A stretch of DNA of 64,000 nucleotides from Methanomassiliicoccus sp. (GTDB lineage: Archaea > Thermoplasmatota > Thermoplasmata > Methanomassiliicoccales > Methanomassiliicoccaceae). Position 1 is the stretch's first letter. Each line of letters opens with the position of its first letter. The notes under the pieces are model-generated. The model saw only the letters and a program-made list of their open reading frames with translations, was not told where the DNA came from and did not search any database. The stretch lies in the NCBI GenBank assembly GCA_018262895.1, contig JADFDJ010000002.1:163468-227467 (forward strand), given 5' to 3'. The position numbers were made by a program, and so were the translations under genes. This document shows, piece by piece, positions 17,830 to 26,934 of this stretch.

Positions 17830-18733
17830 CATCCTGCTCTCTGGACGGAACCTCTCCAAGACCTACGGCAACATGTTCACCAAGGGCAACATCAGGGCAC
17901 TGGACAAAGCATCGTTCGAGATACTGCAGGGCGAGATCTGCGGGCTTGTCGGCCCCAATGGTGCTGGCAAGAGCACCATGCTCAAGCTCATAATGGGCAT
18001 CGAGCCCAAGACCGAGGGTACCATTGACATGAACGGGATGGATCCCAGGAAGGCACTGGGGTACGTGCCTGAACGCCCCACGTTCTTGGAGGACCTCTCC
18101 GCCTACTACAACCTGTTGTACATAGCCAGGCTCAACGACCTCCCCGATGCTGAGGGCACAAGCCGGAGGCTCATCGACGAGTTCGGCCTCAAAAGCCGGG
18201 GGGACGACATCGTGTCCACGTTCTCCAAGGGCATGAAGCAACGCCTGGCTATTGCCAGAGCGGTGATCCATGAGCCCAAGGTACTGCTCATGGACGAGCC
18301 CTTCTCAGGCTTGGACCCAGGGATGATGATAGAGCTGCGCACCCTGCTGAAGGGGCTCAAGGCCAAGGGCATGGCCATGCTCCTGTCATCTCATGAGCTG
18401 AACGAGATAGATCAGCTCTGTGACTCCATACTGTTCATCCGCTCCGGGCAGATCATCCGCAAGGATGGACGGGGAGAGGTGGAGAAGAGGCACCTCCTCC
18501 AGCTCACCCTGGCCACGCCATCGGAGCAGGTGGTGGCGGCACTTTCGCGTTGGGACGGCGGGACTGTATCCGACGACGGCCTGCTGATATCCAAGATGGT
18601 GTCCAAGGAGGATGTGCCGGACATCGTTGCCGAGGCCGTCCGCGCCGGAGGGAGGGTCATGGACTGCCACATCGCCCAGCGCAAGGCCGAGGACCTATAT
18701 GCGGAGATTTACCTGAAGGAGGGGAAGGCATGA
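17816..18733 (+). CDS. ABC transporter ATP-binding protein
   Basis: 305 aa from ATG 17816, overlapping the preceding gene by 14 nt. Walker A is GPNGAGKST, the signature is a variant STFSKGMKQRLAIARA, and Walker B is KVLLMDEPFSGLD followed by SSHELNEIDQLC. The C-terminal 90 residues form the small regulatory domain seen in ABC-2 exporters. Its partner permease follows with an ATGA overlap. Substrate is unknown; the paired secreted proteins on both sides suggest export of, or protection from, something that acts at the envelope. Confidence 0.88.
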   Translation: MSSTDILLSGRNLSKTYGNMFTKGNIRALDKASFEILQGEICGLVGPNGAGKSTMLKLIMGIEPKTEGTIDMNGMDPRKALGYVPERPTFLEDLSAYYNLLYIARLNDLPDAEGTSRRLIDEFGLKSRGDDIVSTFSKGMKQRLAIARAVIHEPKVLLMDEPFSGLDPGMMIELRTLLKGLKAKGMAMLLSSHELNEIDQLCDSILFIRSGQIIRKDGRGEVEKRHLLQLTLATPSEQVVAALSRWDGGTVSDDGLLISKMVSKEDVPDIVAEAVRAGGRVMDCHIAQRKAEDLYAEIYLKEGKA

Positions 18734-19638
18734 GCGAGTTCATGGTGCACCTGCGCAAGGACGTCAAGCTTCTGACATCGGACTCCTGGTTCATCGTGCT
18801 CCTGGTGGCCCTGACGGCCGTCTCCTTCTTCATCGCTCTGGCGAGCTGCGCGGCGTACGTCCAGAATATAACCTGGGGCGACCTGGTGGTCACCCGGGCA
18901 TCTCTGGAGGCCCTTCAGAGAAGTGCCCTGGTCTCCTATTGGAGCTCGATCGGCAACATCCTAATGGTCATATTCCTGGCCACATCTTCCATGGCCATGA
19001 GCGTGGAGAAGGACAGCGGGATGAGCAAGTATATCCTCACGCAGAGGGTCAGCAAGATCCGCTTCTACCTCAGCAAGCTTCTCCTCCTGATCGCCCTCGT
19101 CCTTTTCGGTCTTATCGTGGCGCTAATCGCCTACCTCATCGTCTTTTCCTTCATGGACGTGCCAATGCTCGACCTTGGGAGCCTGATGCTCTCCATGCTG
19201 TTCCCCCTCCTCAGCATGCTGGTCTTCACCGCTATGGGCTTGATGATCGCCACTCTGGCCAACAAGAAGGGGGCGGTCATCGCCATTGCCGTGGTCCTCT
19301 TCATCGCGCTCACTGCCATCTCTCAGCTCTCTATCAACCTAGGTGCGGTGGCGGCCATGAGGGACGATCCAACCCTCACAAACTACAACTTTACCTCCGG
19401 GCTACCCCTGGAATATCAGCTGCTCATATACAGCAATCCCGTGATCCTGATCCAGGGAACGAGCTATGCTCTCAACGTCGATAACTCGTACGCGCCGTTG
19501 TTCGATACTGGGCAGGGTGTGATCCTGGCGGTCTTGTACTTCGTCGTCTTTACGGCCCTGGGCCTGCTATCGTTCTCCCGCGAGCGGCTAGACGTTCCAT
19601 GGTCCACGCGGTTGCTTTCAGCGGTTGGGAGGAAGTGA
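18730..19638 (+). CDS. ABC-2 type permease
   Basis: 302 aa from ATG 18730 (ATGA overlap with the ATPase gene). About six hydrophobic helices with a large extracytoplasmic segment after the first, and a MSVEKDSGMSKYILTQRVSK loop typical of ABC-2/NosY-like permeases. Forms the channel for the ATPase encoded immediately upstream. Confidence 0.82.
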   Translation: MSEFMVHLRKDVKLLTSDSWFIVLLVALTAVSFFIALASCAAYVQNITWGDLVVTRASLEALQRSALVSYWSSIGNILMVIFLATSSMAMSVEKDSGMSKYILTQRVSKIRFYLSKLLLLIALVLFGLIVALIAYLIVFSFMDVPMLDLGSLMLSMLFPLLSMLVFTAMGLMIATLANKKGAVIAIAVVLFIALTAISQLSINLGAVAAMRDDPTLTNYNFTSGLPLEYQLLIYSNPVILIQGTSYALNVDNSYAPLFDTGQGVILAVLYFVVFTALGLLSFSRERLDVPWSTRLLSAVGRK

Positions 19639-19714
19639 CCTTGTTACCTTTAGGCATGGAACTCATCACAAGTTGTGAACCACATTGCATGAACGAAGGT
19701 CAGGCGATTGCTGA

Positions 19715-20602
19715 ATGAAGAAGATCGTCGTGATCCTGATGGTCGCCGCCGTCCTATTAGCGGCTATTGCTGCTTATGTGTCGATAAAGAGACCATTCGA
19801 CCATGGCGTGGTGACCATTCAAGCCGACAAGGAAGGTTACAACATCGGTGAGGAGATCACGTTCAAGCTGGTGTCGCTGAACCGCAACGCCGACTTCAGG
19901 GCATCAGGCTCCTTCGCAGATTGTGGCATCTACATCGGCAAGGTACCAGCAGGCACGAGCATCCATGATCTCAATGCGAATCACTCGGCCATCCAGCAGA
20001 ACCCCCTCTGGAATGAAAGACCTCCCCAGGTGACCTTCTTGAACTTCAATGGCAACAGCGAGCCCCTGGACCTGAGCTGGGATGGCACGTACTCATGGTA
20101 TAATGAGACATCCGGCGAGCGGGAGGCCTGTCTGGCGACATCTGGCGACTACCTGATTGTTCCCAAGCTCTGGGTCACCGCAGGGGATTCTCCGGAGGTC
20201 AGGTTCGACCACGGCTCCATGTTCCACCTGAACAGTCTGGATGTCGATACAGAGCTCAGCTTCAACACCACCAGTGAAGCTTTGACCCTTGACCTCAGCA
20301 TATCCTCCGGCATGTCCCGTGCCACGAACGGTCAGCTCAATTCAACCCTGCACTTTCCTGATAAGAAGGCAGTGCCACTAGGCTCCAACGATAGCGACTA
20401 CATCGAAAGCTACAGATATCTCAACGACTCCCTATCCTTCGATAACGGGAGCTGGAGCGGTACCATCACCGTGACCCCGCGGCCTGATAGCCTTTTCGCA
20501 CGCTTCGAGGCCATCATCATTACCGATGCCGGCAACTTCATCTTCGGGATCTGGGGGCAGGTCTCGAGCGACTATGCGATCGAGCACATCAACTACCCAT
20601 GA
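19715..20602 (+). CDS. Secreted protein, paralog B flanking the ABC exporter
   Basis: 295 aa with an N-terminal signal or anchor (KKIVVILMVAAVLLAAIAAYV). The mature domain is beta-rich with many N-glycosylation-type sequons and shares the opening VxADKxxYxxGExxTFxL pattern, a central NGxxEPLxxSWxGT motif and the LDLSISSGM/ADLSLGEGT region with the protein at 16912-17829. Function unknown. It is convergent with cdhE, whose stop is only about 2 nt away. Confidence 0.75.
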   Translation: MKKIVVILMVAAVLLAAIAAYVSIKRPFDHGVVTIQADKEGYNIGEEITFKLVSLNRNADFRASGSFADCGIYIGKVPAGTSIHDLNANHSAIQQNPLWNERPPQVTFLNFNGNSEPLDLSWDGTYSWYNETSGEREACLATSGDYLIVPKLWVTAGDSPEVRFDHGSMFHLNSLDVDTELSFNTTSEALTLDLSISSGMSRATNGQLNSTLHFPDKKAVPLGSNDSDYIESYRYLNDSLSFDNGSWSGTITVTPRPDSLFARFEAIIITDAGNFIFGIWGQVSSDYAIEHINYP

Positions 20603-20604
20603 CC

Positions 20605-21927
20605 TCAGAGCGACTTCAGCAGCTTGGGGATGCCGGACGACTCCTTGGGCCCCACCACGACCTTGAGGCCGGTGGCCTCCTGCAGCTTCCCGGACATTCG
20701 GGAAAGCATCCCGGGGATGATTAGCAGGCCCTTCTCGCTCTTGACCATGGCCTCTGTGGACCTCAAGGCCTCGGCCACGCTCTCCGAGGTGAGCTTGCCG
20801 GCGGAGAAGGCCGTCAGCACGGACAGACCCTCGGTGTCCACCACCAGCAGCCAGGCTGGCATGCGGCTCTTTTCAATATCACCGGCCACGGTGAAATACG
20901 TCAGGGAGAAGTTCACCGTGAACAGGATGGGCGAGTCCTTGTCAGGGTTGTTGATGGGATACAGCCCGGCCTTTACCTGGATCGGCACCTGAGGATCGGT
21001 GTAGATGTTCTGCCTGAGAACGAACAGGGGCACCGCGTGCGCCGGGTCCAGGTCCTCCATGAGCACGATGCCGCCGTACTTCATCGTGGACATCAGCGCC
21101 ATGGCCATTCCCCGCTCCTTACCGATGACGTTCGTCAGTATTGGATATCCTAACCCGCGGAACGTCTTCCTTACGGCGTTCTTGCGCACGATGGTGTTCC
21201 TCTCAAGGGTCTGCTGCAGGTCCTCCACGCCCAGGTCGAGCACGATGTCCTCGACCCCTGCGGCCTTGACCTTCTCCACCAGGTCCGCGAGCTCATTGAG
21301 GTCGCTGTGCCTAACTGCCAGAGGATACTTCAGCTCCTTGGCGGCCGCGGCCATGCCCTCGAGGTTATCTAGGGTGGCAGCGTAGATGAGGGGCCGGGAG
21401 AGGTTCGCGGCCGATGCCGCGGCGCGAACGGCCGCGGGATCTTGGGACATGAGGATAAGCGGCAGGGCGCTCTCACGCGACACCCGCTTTACCATCTCCG
21501 CGAACCTTGTCGGGTCCCGGGAATCGTTGCGGACCGCCAGCATGTCCAGGGCTATCACCTGCCCCACCCTCTCGAACCTTAGGTCTGAGGCCCTGCGCAG
21601 CTTGGCCGCGACCTCCTTCTCGGAAGCCTGATCGGAGATGGTCATGGCGTACCGCGTGGCATGGAAGAACTTCTTGTCGTGGCGGTACAGCTCGGTCTCG
21701 TCCCCGATCTCCACCTTGGTCTCGCCCGCCCCGATGGTTATGAGCCTAATGGGCGGAGCGGAGGACGCCTCCAGCTTGGCCTTGGCCTCCTCCGTGACGT
21801 AGGGGCAGTCGGCCAGCTTGGCCTTGGAGCTGGCTAGCTGCATGGCGAACGCCAGGCACGTCGGGAAGTTGCACTTGCCGCAGTTCTTCTTGGGCAGGTG
21901 CTTGAAGATCTCAATGGCCGTGGGCAT
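20605..21927 (-). CDS. cdhE: Corrinoid/iron-sulfur protein large (gamma) subunit
   Basis: 440 aa. The N-terminal 4Fe-4S domain has cysteines 16, 19, 24 and 41 (NCGKCNFPTC...DCPY); a TIM-barrel domain follows and the C-terminal part is the cobamide-binding domain (VVVGPKESSGIPKLL). With CdhD it carries the methyl-cobalt intermediate between AcsE and acetyl-CoA synthase. The gene starts 1 nt after cdhD ends, in the order acsB-cdhD-cdhE. Equivalent to AcsC of acetogens. Confidence 0.93.
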   Translation of the reverse strand: MPTAIEIFKHLPKKNCGKCNFPTCLAFAMQLASSKAKLADCPYVTEEAKAKLEASSAPPIRLITIGAGETKVEIGDETELYRHDKKFFHATRYAMTISDQASEKEVAAKLRRASDLRFERVGQVIALDMLAVRNDSRDPTRFAEMVKRVSRESALPLILMSQDPAAVRAAASAANLSRPLIYAATLDNLEGMAAAAKELKYPLAVRHSDLNELADLVEKVKAAGVEDIVLDLGVEDLQQTLERNTIVRKNAVRKTFRGLGYPILTNVIGKERGMAMALMSTMKYGGIVLMEDLDPAHAVPLFVLRQNIYTDPQVPIQVKAGLYPINNPDKDSPILFTVNFSLTYFTVAGDIEKSRMPAWLLVVDTEGLSVLTAFSAGKLTSESVAEALRSTEAMVKSEKGLLIIPGMLSRMSGKLQEATGLKVVVGPKESSGIPKLLKSL

Positions 21928-21928
21928 C

Positions 21929-22888
21929 TCACTTCCCTCCCCTTAGATCGCTGATGGCATCCTGCAGCACCATCGCCGCCAGGGGGCTGCGTACGATAAG
22001 CAGGTCCGCGCCGGAGACCAGGGCCGCGAGCCCTGTAGCCGCCTCCCACCACTTCCCCCTCTCGACCACGTCGCCCCAGGCGGCGTTCTCCTCGGAGGCC
22101 TCCCGCGCCTCCCAGGCGGAGGTGACGTCGCAGAGCATGGGCACCTGCAGCATGCGGTCGCCCATTAGGGCGGCCATGCGTATCCTCTCGTTGACCGAGT
22201 AGGAGTACTCCAAACCCATCCCCAGGCCCGCCATCAGGGGGTCCATGACGATGTTCTCGGCCTTGACCCCGAAGTCGCTAAGCAGGATGTTGATCTGCTT
22301 CGCGAGGTTTATGTCCAGGTTCGAGTACGCGATGAGCGCGTGGTGGTTGGACATGGCGGCCGCGGAGATGGTCTTGTATGCGTTCTCCTCCGCTTGGCCC
22401 AGGAGCAAGCGCACCTTGGCGCAGGCGTTGCTCACCGCCTCCATGGTCCTGGCGTCCTTCTCCTCATGCCCACAGCCGTATACGATCAGGGGAACGTCCA
22501 CGGCCGCCAGCACCTTGAGGACGGTCTGTGCCGCGTCCTCCGGGGACGCGTCCTTGCCCTCGGGGTTGGTGGAGCGCAGCCGCAGGCACACCAGGTCCGC
22601 GCCGAACTCTTCGACCCACTTCCTCGCCCATGCGGCAGGGTCGTTGACAGCATCGCCGAACGGACGGACCGCCACCTCAATGAGCTCAGAGGTATCATCG
22701 ACGACCTCTCCGGCGATGAGCTGCCTGTTTCCCAGCCCCTCGTACGAAAGGAAGGGCATCCCGGTCTCCCCGCCGATGGACAATACCTTTCTCTCTTTGC
22801 TGTCGGCGGTGGACGCTCCCAGCACCACCGTTCCGACCTTACCTGACCATTTCTCCTTGGGGACCGGCACTTCGACCATGGGGACCAT
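21929..22888 (-). CDS. cdhD: Corrinoid/iron-sulfur protein small (delta) subunit
   Basis: 319 aa with the opening VEVPVPKEKWSGKVGTVVLGA, a TIM barrel and motifs DLVCLRLRSTNPEGKD and ENIVMDPLMAGLGMGLEYSYS. It pairs with CdhE; equivalent to AcsD. It starts 10 nt downstream of acsB and stops 1 nt before cdhE. Two ATG codons (22888 and 22879) are possible starts; the first has AAGAAGGA directly before it. Confidence 0.92.
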   Translation of the reverse strand: MVPMVEVPVPKEKWSGKVGTVVLGASTADSKERKVLSIGGETGMPFLSYEGLGNRQLIAGEVVDDTSELIEVAVRPFGDAVNDPAAWARKWVEEFGADLVCLRLRSTNPEGKDASPEDAAQTVLKVLAAVDVPLIVYGCGHEEKDARTMEAVSNACAKVRLLLGQAEENAYKTISAAAMSNHHALIAYSNLDINLAKQINILLSDFGVKAENIVMDPLMAGLGMGLEYSYSVNERIRMAALMGDRMLQVPMLCDVTSAWEAREASEENAAWGDVVERGKWWEAATGLAALVSGADLLIVRSPLAAMVLQDAISDLRGGK

Positions 22889-22898
22889 TCCTTCTTCT

Positions 22899-25100
22899 TT
22901 ATGATATGAGCGGGGGCATCCTCAGCGCAGGGTGATCGACCTTGGCCATCCACTCCGTAAGCCCATCGGCCTCGGTGGTGACGGTCTCGTCGGCGATCTT
23001 GTCCACGAAGCCTGGTTCCCCAAGCTCCTCGGCCCTCTTCTGCAGGCGATCGCGCAGCGCCTCCTTCAGCTCGCGCGGCATCCATGCGATGCGCAGGAAG
23101 CCGCCGTCCGCGGGGATGAACTTTCGACTGGTAATATATTTTCTCCCTACGCCGATGAACCCCGGGGTCTGCCGCCCTCCGCCCACGGAGCCTGCGAGGG
23201 AGGAGAACTTCATACCTATGGGAGTCATGCCCAGGTACTCGCGGTTCACGATGATCACGCCCTGCATGTCCGCGGTCATGCCCACTATGACCTCGAAGCA
23301 CCCGCAGGAGGTCATGGGGTCCTCCATCATGGTGTAGGCGTTGAACCTCTCCACCTTGTGGTGCGAGTTCTCGTACACCGCCTCGTTGACGCCCTTCCAC
23401 TGCCCCTTCACCGGGTCGATGCACTCGCCCTTGACGACAGCCCGGTTCGGACCGTGGGGATCGATCTCCACCGCCGCCTGGGCGTCCAGCCAGTTCACCG
23501 CGCCGCACAGCCCCAGGCGCTCGGGGGTGACGATGCACACGTGATCTGGTGCAAAGGAAGAACACAGAAGGCAGGTAAAGAACGTGTCCACCTTCTCGTC
23601 GGTGAGGTCTACCATGCGCGCATCGCGCCTCGCGTACACATCGAGCGCCTCCGGCAGCCGCTTCTGAACCTCGTCCCCATCGGTGATGATGGTGACCTGC
23701 ACCCGGGACACGATGTTCCCGAACTCCTCCTTGAGCTTGGCGATGAGGATGTCCCCGAAGTGCTTGAACCTCAAACCCGCGGCCACCGACCGCTTGCTGA
23801 GGCGGACCCACAGCACGTTCCTCTGCCCGGTGTGCCACGCCCCCTCGGCGTAGTTGATGAACAGGTGAATGCGCCTCTCCAGAACGCCCTCGAAGTCCTC
23901 CTGCATCTTCTTGCCGTATACGTCGACGAGGATGGCCAGAGTGGTCCTGCCGCCCTCAGGGAGGGCGTCGACGTCGGGACCGATGACCGTGATCTTGCCG
24001 TCCTCGACGTCGTCCTCGTTGCGCATCCGCAGGAGCTCGAAGGTCAGCGTCTTGGCCGCGCCCCCCGCCTCGATGTGCGTGTCCGGTCTGCGCACCACCT
24101 CGCCCTCGAACGCGGGGCCGTAGGCCACCGGGATCTCCACCGGGGCCAGCCTGACCTTGATGCCCCGGGCCTCGATGGCCTCCTGCACCATCTTATCCAG
24201 CTCCTTGACGTGGATGAGCTTCTCCGGCACCCCCTCCACCGGCTGGTCGGTGACTATGGTGGCACCGTTGAGCACCGCGGCCATGGCCGCGCCCGCGAGG
24301 ATGGGGTCCAATGGACCATACTCCAGGACGATGATCTTGGGACGCTTCGCCATGTAGGTGGCGATGCCCTCGCGGTCCCCCCTCTGGACACCGCCGAAGG
24401 ACAGGGCGGCACGGATGGCGAAGTTGAGCGCATGAACGATCTGCGTGCCCGAGCCTACAGGGTACAGCCTGAAGCGCTCCCCCACCTGCGTGCCGCTGGC
24501 CAGCAGCTGCTCGATGACCTCACCGCAGGCGATGATGATCAGGCCCTTGGACTGCAGGTCCCGGACGGTGCGGGCGAGCGCGCCGGCATCCGGGCTCTTG
24601 CCCACGATCACGGCCGCCCCTGGTATGGTGTCGTCCACGAAGGCGAAGCCCAGCTCCCGGATTATCCTGTCCGGCAGGAAGCCAGAGTAGGGGGTGCCGT
24701 CATAAGGTTCGGGATTGCCGACGTACTTCACGGCCTCGATGATCTCCGCCGCTATCATAGTGGCCTCCCCCGCGGCCAGGGCGTTGGCGACATCCGCGGT
24801 CCCGCTGAGCTTCTCCCTGTAGGACGATATTATCGGCAGTAGCTTTCCCAGCGTCCCCGTGTCCCGGCCGTCCCAGGCGAAGATCGCCGGAAGCTCGTAG
24901 CAGGTCTCCGGGTACTCCACCGCCTGGTCCTCCCCGAACTTCTCCATGGCCTCCCGTACCATCTTTTCTGCCAGATCGAGAGCGAGGCGGGAGCCTTCGA
25001 TGGCCAGTGCGAAGACGTCATGATTGGGGATGGTGGTGTCGGTGCTCAAGGTGCTGCCTGCCTGTTCCTGCGGCCCATTGCGCTCAGGCCCCTTTGTCAC
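22899..25100 (-). CDS. acsB: Acetyl-CoA synthase, full-length bacterial-type
   Basis: 733 aa, close to the acetogen enzyme and much longer than the archaeal CdhC (about 470 aa), because it keeps the N-terminal domain that docks CODH. A-cluster cysteines are all present: C510, C513, C522, C532 for the 4Fe-4S cluster and C599-G-C601 for the distal nickel, with spacing identical to the Moorella enzyme as I recall it. It condenses a methyl group, CO and CoA to acetyl-CoA. The start is read as GTG 25100 but the first 20 residues are weakly supported and a TTG further in is possible. No CODH catalytic gene is nearby. Confidence 0.93.
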   Translation of the reverse strand: MTKGPERNGPQEQAGSTLSTDTTIPNHDVFALAIEGSRLALDLAEKMVREAMEKFGEDQAVEYPETCYELPAIFAWDGRDTGTLGKLLPIISSYREKLSGTADVANALAAGEATMIAAEIIEAVKYVGNPEPYDGTPYSGFLPDRIIRELGFAFVDDTIPGAAVIVGKSPDAGALARTVRDLQSKGLIIIACGEVIEQLLASGTQVGERFRLYPVGSGTQIVHALNFAIRAALSFGGVQRGDREGIATYMAKRPKIIVLEYGPLDPILAGAAMAAVLNGATIVTDQPVEGVPEKLIHVKELDKMVQEAIEARGIKVRLAPVEIPVAYGPAFEGEVVRRPDTHIEAGGAAKTLTFELLRMRNEDDVEDGKITVIGPDVDALPEGGRTTLAILVDVYGKKMQEDFEGVLERRIHLFINYAEGAWHTGQRNVLWVRLSKRSVAAGLRFKHFGDILIAKLKEEFGNIVSRVQVTIITDGDEVQKRLPEALDVYARRDARMVDLTDEKVDTFFTCLLCSSFAPDHVCIVTPERLGLCGAVNWLDAQAAVEIDPHGPNRAVVKGECIDPVKGQWKGVNEAVYENSHHKVERFNAYTMMEDPMTSCGCFEVIVGMTADMQGVIIVNREYLGMTPIGMKFSSLAGSVGGGRQTPGFIGVGRKYITSRKFIPADGGFLRIAWMPRELKEALRDRLQKRAEELGEPGFVDKIADETVTTEADGLTEWMAKVDHPALRMPPLIS

Positions 25101-25179
25101 GGCCCTGCGCTGAGCCTAGGAAGCACATTCACATCCCTCCAGGCCTCTTGAACTCTTCGCCTGCAGCACCGGACGGCGG

Positions 25180-26112
25180 CTATAGGACGATATGCTCTAT
25201 CTCGTCCACGAAGTACCGTCCCTTCTGGAGGGCCAGCACCTCTTCCAGCGAGGAGCGCAGCTTCCCTTCCTCCACGGTGCTCTTGCTGACGTCGGCGATG
25301 ATGTCCAGGGTCATGGACTCGTAGAACACCAGGACCTCGCTCTGCAGCGACACCATGTTGATGTTGTGCTTCCCCAGGGTGTCGGCCACACGGGCTATGG
25401 CTCCGGGCTTGTCCGGTATGATCAGGGATAGGCGTACCAGCTTGGCATCCGGCTCCAGGAGCGTGATCGAGAGCACGTAAGATTCCATGTCCCCCACGAA
25501 CATCAGAGGCTGCCCGTCCCTGAGGCCCTTGATCTCGTCCAGGAACTCCTGGGGCACCTCGAATTCATCATGGGTGATGATGGTGGCGGTCCTGTGCTTT
25601 CGCTTAATGGGCTTGGTCCTCACGGTCTTGGAGCCGGCGGCCGCACCCTTGTTGTACCGGTCCGCGATGTGGGAGACCTCGATGTCGATGGTGTCCACCA
25701 GGTCCACGGCGGAGGACCTTGCCTTCTTCAGTAAGTCGAACTCGGCCTTCAGCTCGCTGGGCTCCCCGTAGTACGAGAGGTCGGCGAGCATCTTCCAGGT
25801 CATGGACACGCCGGATATGTTGCTCAGCGACACGGAGTTGAGGATGTCCACGTTGCGGTCCGCCAGGAAGTTCGAGGCCTGGGCGCACGCTCCCGGCTTG
25901 TCGATCATCTGGATCGTTAGCTGGCACAGCTGCCGGTAGTTCTCCGGCCCGAACGTGGAGAGCACCAGTTCGTAGGATGTGGATCCATTGTAGTCGTAGC
26001 GGAACATAGCGCTGAAGACCTGGCTTCCATTTACCAGTCCCAGCGCCTGGCCCAGTTCCTCGTTGATCTTAACCTTGTTCCCGTGCAACCTTCCGAACTG
26101 CCAGAGTCTCAT
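25180..26112 (-). CDS. ACT-domain regulatory protein upstream of acsB
   Basis: 310 aa. An N-terminal AbrB-like segment (NKVKINEELGQALGL) is followed by a first ACT domain (LTIQMIDKPGACAQASNFL), a middle linker with a basic patch (TKPIKRKHR) and a second ACT domain (RLSLIIPDKPGAIARVADTL). ACT domains bind amino acids or other small ligands. As first gene of the acsB-cdhD-cdhE transcription unit (79 nt before acsB) it may sense a metabolite for this pathway. It has no catalytic domain that I can see. Confidence 0.7.
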   Translation of the reverse strand: MRLWQFGRLHGNKVKINEELGQALGLVNGSQVFSAMFRYDYNGSTSYELVLSTFGPENYRQLCQLTIQMIDKPGACAQASNFLADRNVDILNSVSLSNISGVSMTWKMLADLSYYGEPSELKAEFDLLKKARSSAVDLVDTIDIEVSHIADRYNKGAAAGSKTVRTKPIKRKHRTATIITHDEFEVPQEFLDEIKGLRDGQPLMFVGDMESYVLSITLLEPDAKLVRLSLIIPDKPGAIARVADTLGKHNINMVSLQSEVLVFYESMTLDIIADVSKSTVEEGKLRSSLEEVLALQKGRYFVDEIEHIVL

Positions 26113-26355
26113 GGCCCTTACCTAGGCTGAGCAATGGGCTGCTCCTTGATAAACATTGTCTGCGGAACCTCATCGGCGTTGCCAGCCACCGGATGACGGA
26201 TTCTCCTCTCACGACCGCTCAGCCCTGCTGGGATCAACGAACGCGTGGCCCGATCGGGATCCTAGAGGTCAGAGGAGGGACCACTTCGGAATCTCACAGG
26301 TCACCCTCACCGCCGTGGTGGTCTGCATAATCTTAGCATTGATATAGTAGAGTGC

Positions 26356-26400
26356 TACTTAGGTAGTGCAATACTAGGTAGATGACAACTAGGTGCAACG
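26356..26400 (+). repeat. Three direct repeats with 15-bp period upstream of padR
   Basis: AGGT(A/G) cores at 26361, 26376 and 26391 sit exactly 15 bp apart, within TACTTAGGTAGTG, TACTAGGTAGATG and AACTAGGTGCAAC. They lie between a TATA-like GATATAG (26341) and the padR start at 26404, the expected place for autorepression by PadR. The rest of 26113-26340 holds no gene I can support. Confidence 0.55.
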
Positions 26401-26403
26401 ACA

Positions 26404-26934
26404 ATGTTCGGTAGAGGCCACGAGTTCAGGGGCAAGAGGGTTAGCCCCCTGCAGATAACGATACTGATATTCCTGAGGGAGCGGCCGAGGTACGGCTACG
26501 AGGTCCTCAAGGTCCTGAAGGAGCACTTTGACGGAGTGTGGGTCCCGCAGACCGGCTCCATCTACCCCGCGCTGAAGAAGCTGGAGACCAGCGGCCTGGT
26601 GTCCTCGGAGGAGAGGGACGGAACGGACTACTACTCCATAACCAAGGACGGCAACGATGTGGTGGTGGAGGTGCTGGCCCACTCGCCAAGGGACCTGCGC
26701 CTAATGACCCGCTACTTCGACCTGTTGGGCCGGGCAGCGGAGGATCTCAACAGCGAGGTCAGTCGGATCAGCATGTTCCAGAAGATATTCGAGTCGGGGG
26801 ACGAGTGTGAGGACGCCGACCGCAGGGCCAGAAGGCTGCGGAGGGCAAGGGAGAGGATCGCCGAGCATCTTGCGATGATCGACAGGGAGCTCAACGACAT
26901 GGAAGGGAAGAACAAGGGAGATGAGGAGCGATGA
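26404..26934 (+). CDS. PadR-family transcriptional regulator
   Basis: 176 aa. The winged helix is typical: LQITILIFLRERPRYGYEVLKVL, GSIYPALKKLETSGLV and DYYSITKDG; a C-terminal helical dimerisation arm with coiled coil (RRLRRARERIAEHLAMIDREL) follows. PadR proteins usually repress efflux pumps and release on binding the toxic compound. It overlaps the ABC ATPase gene by 4 nt and is preceded by three 15-bp spaced repeats, a likely operator. Confidence 0.9.
   Translation: MFGRGHEFRGKRVSPLQITILIFLRERPRYGYEVLKVLKEHFDGVWVPQTGSIYPALKKLETSGLVSSEERDGTDYYSITKDGNDVVVEVLAHSPRDLRLMTRYFDLLGRAAEDLNSEVSRISMFQKIFESGDECEDADRRARRLRRARERIAEHLAMIDRELNDMEGKNKGDEER

Noticed and set aside
22932..24842. 636-codon plus-strand open frame opposite acsB
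   Set aside because: Antisense to acetyl-CoA synthase, whose cluster ligands are all in place; composition is typical of a shadow.
26156..26347. 63-codon plus-strand open frame before padR
   Set aside because: No family features and unusual composition; it covers the promoter region.
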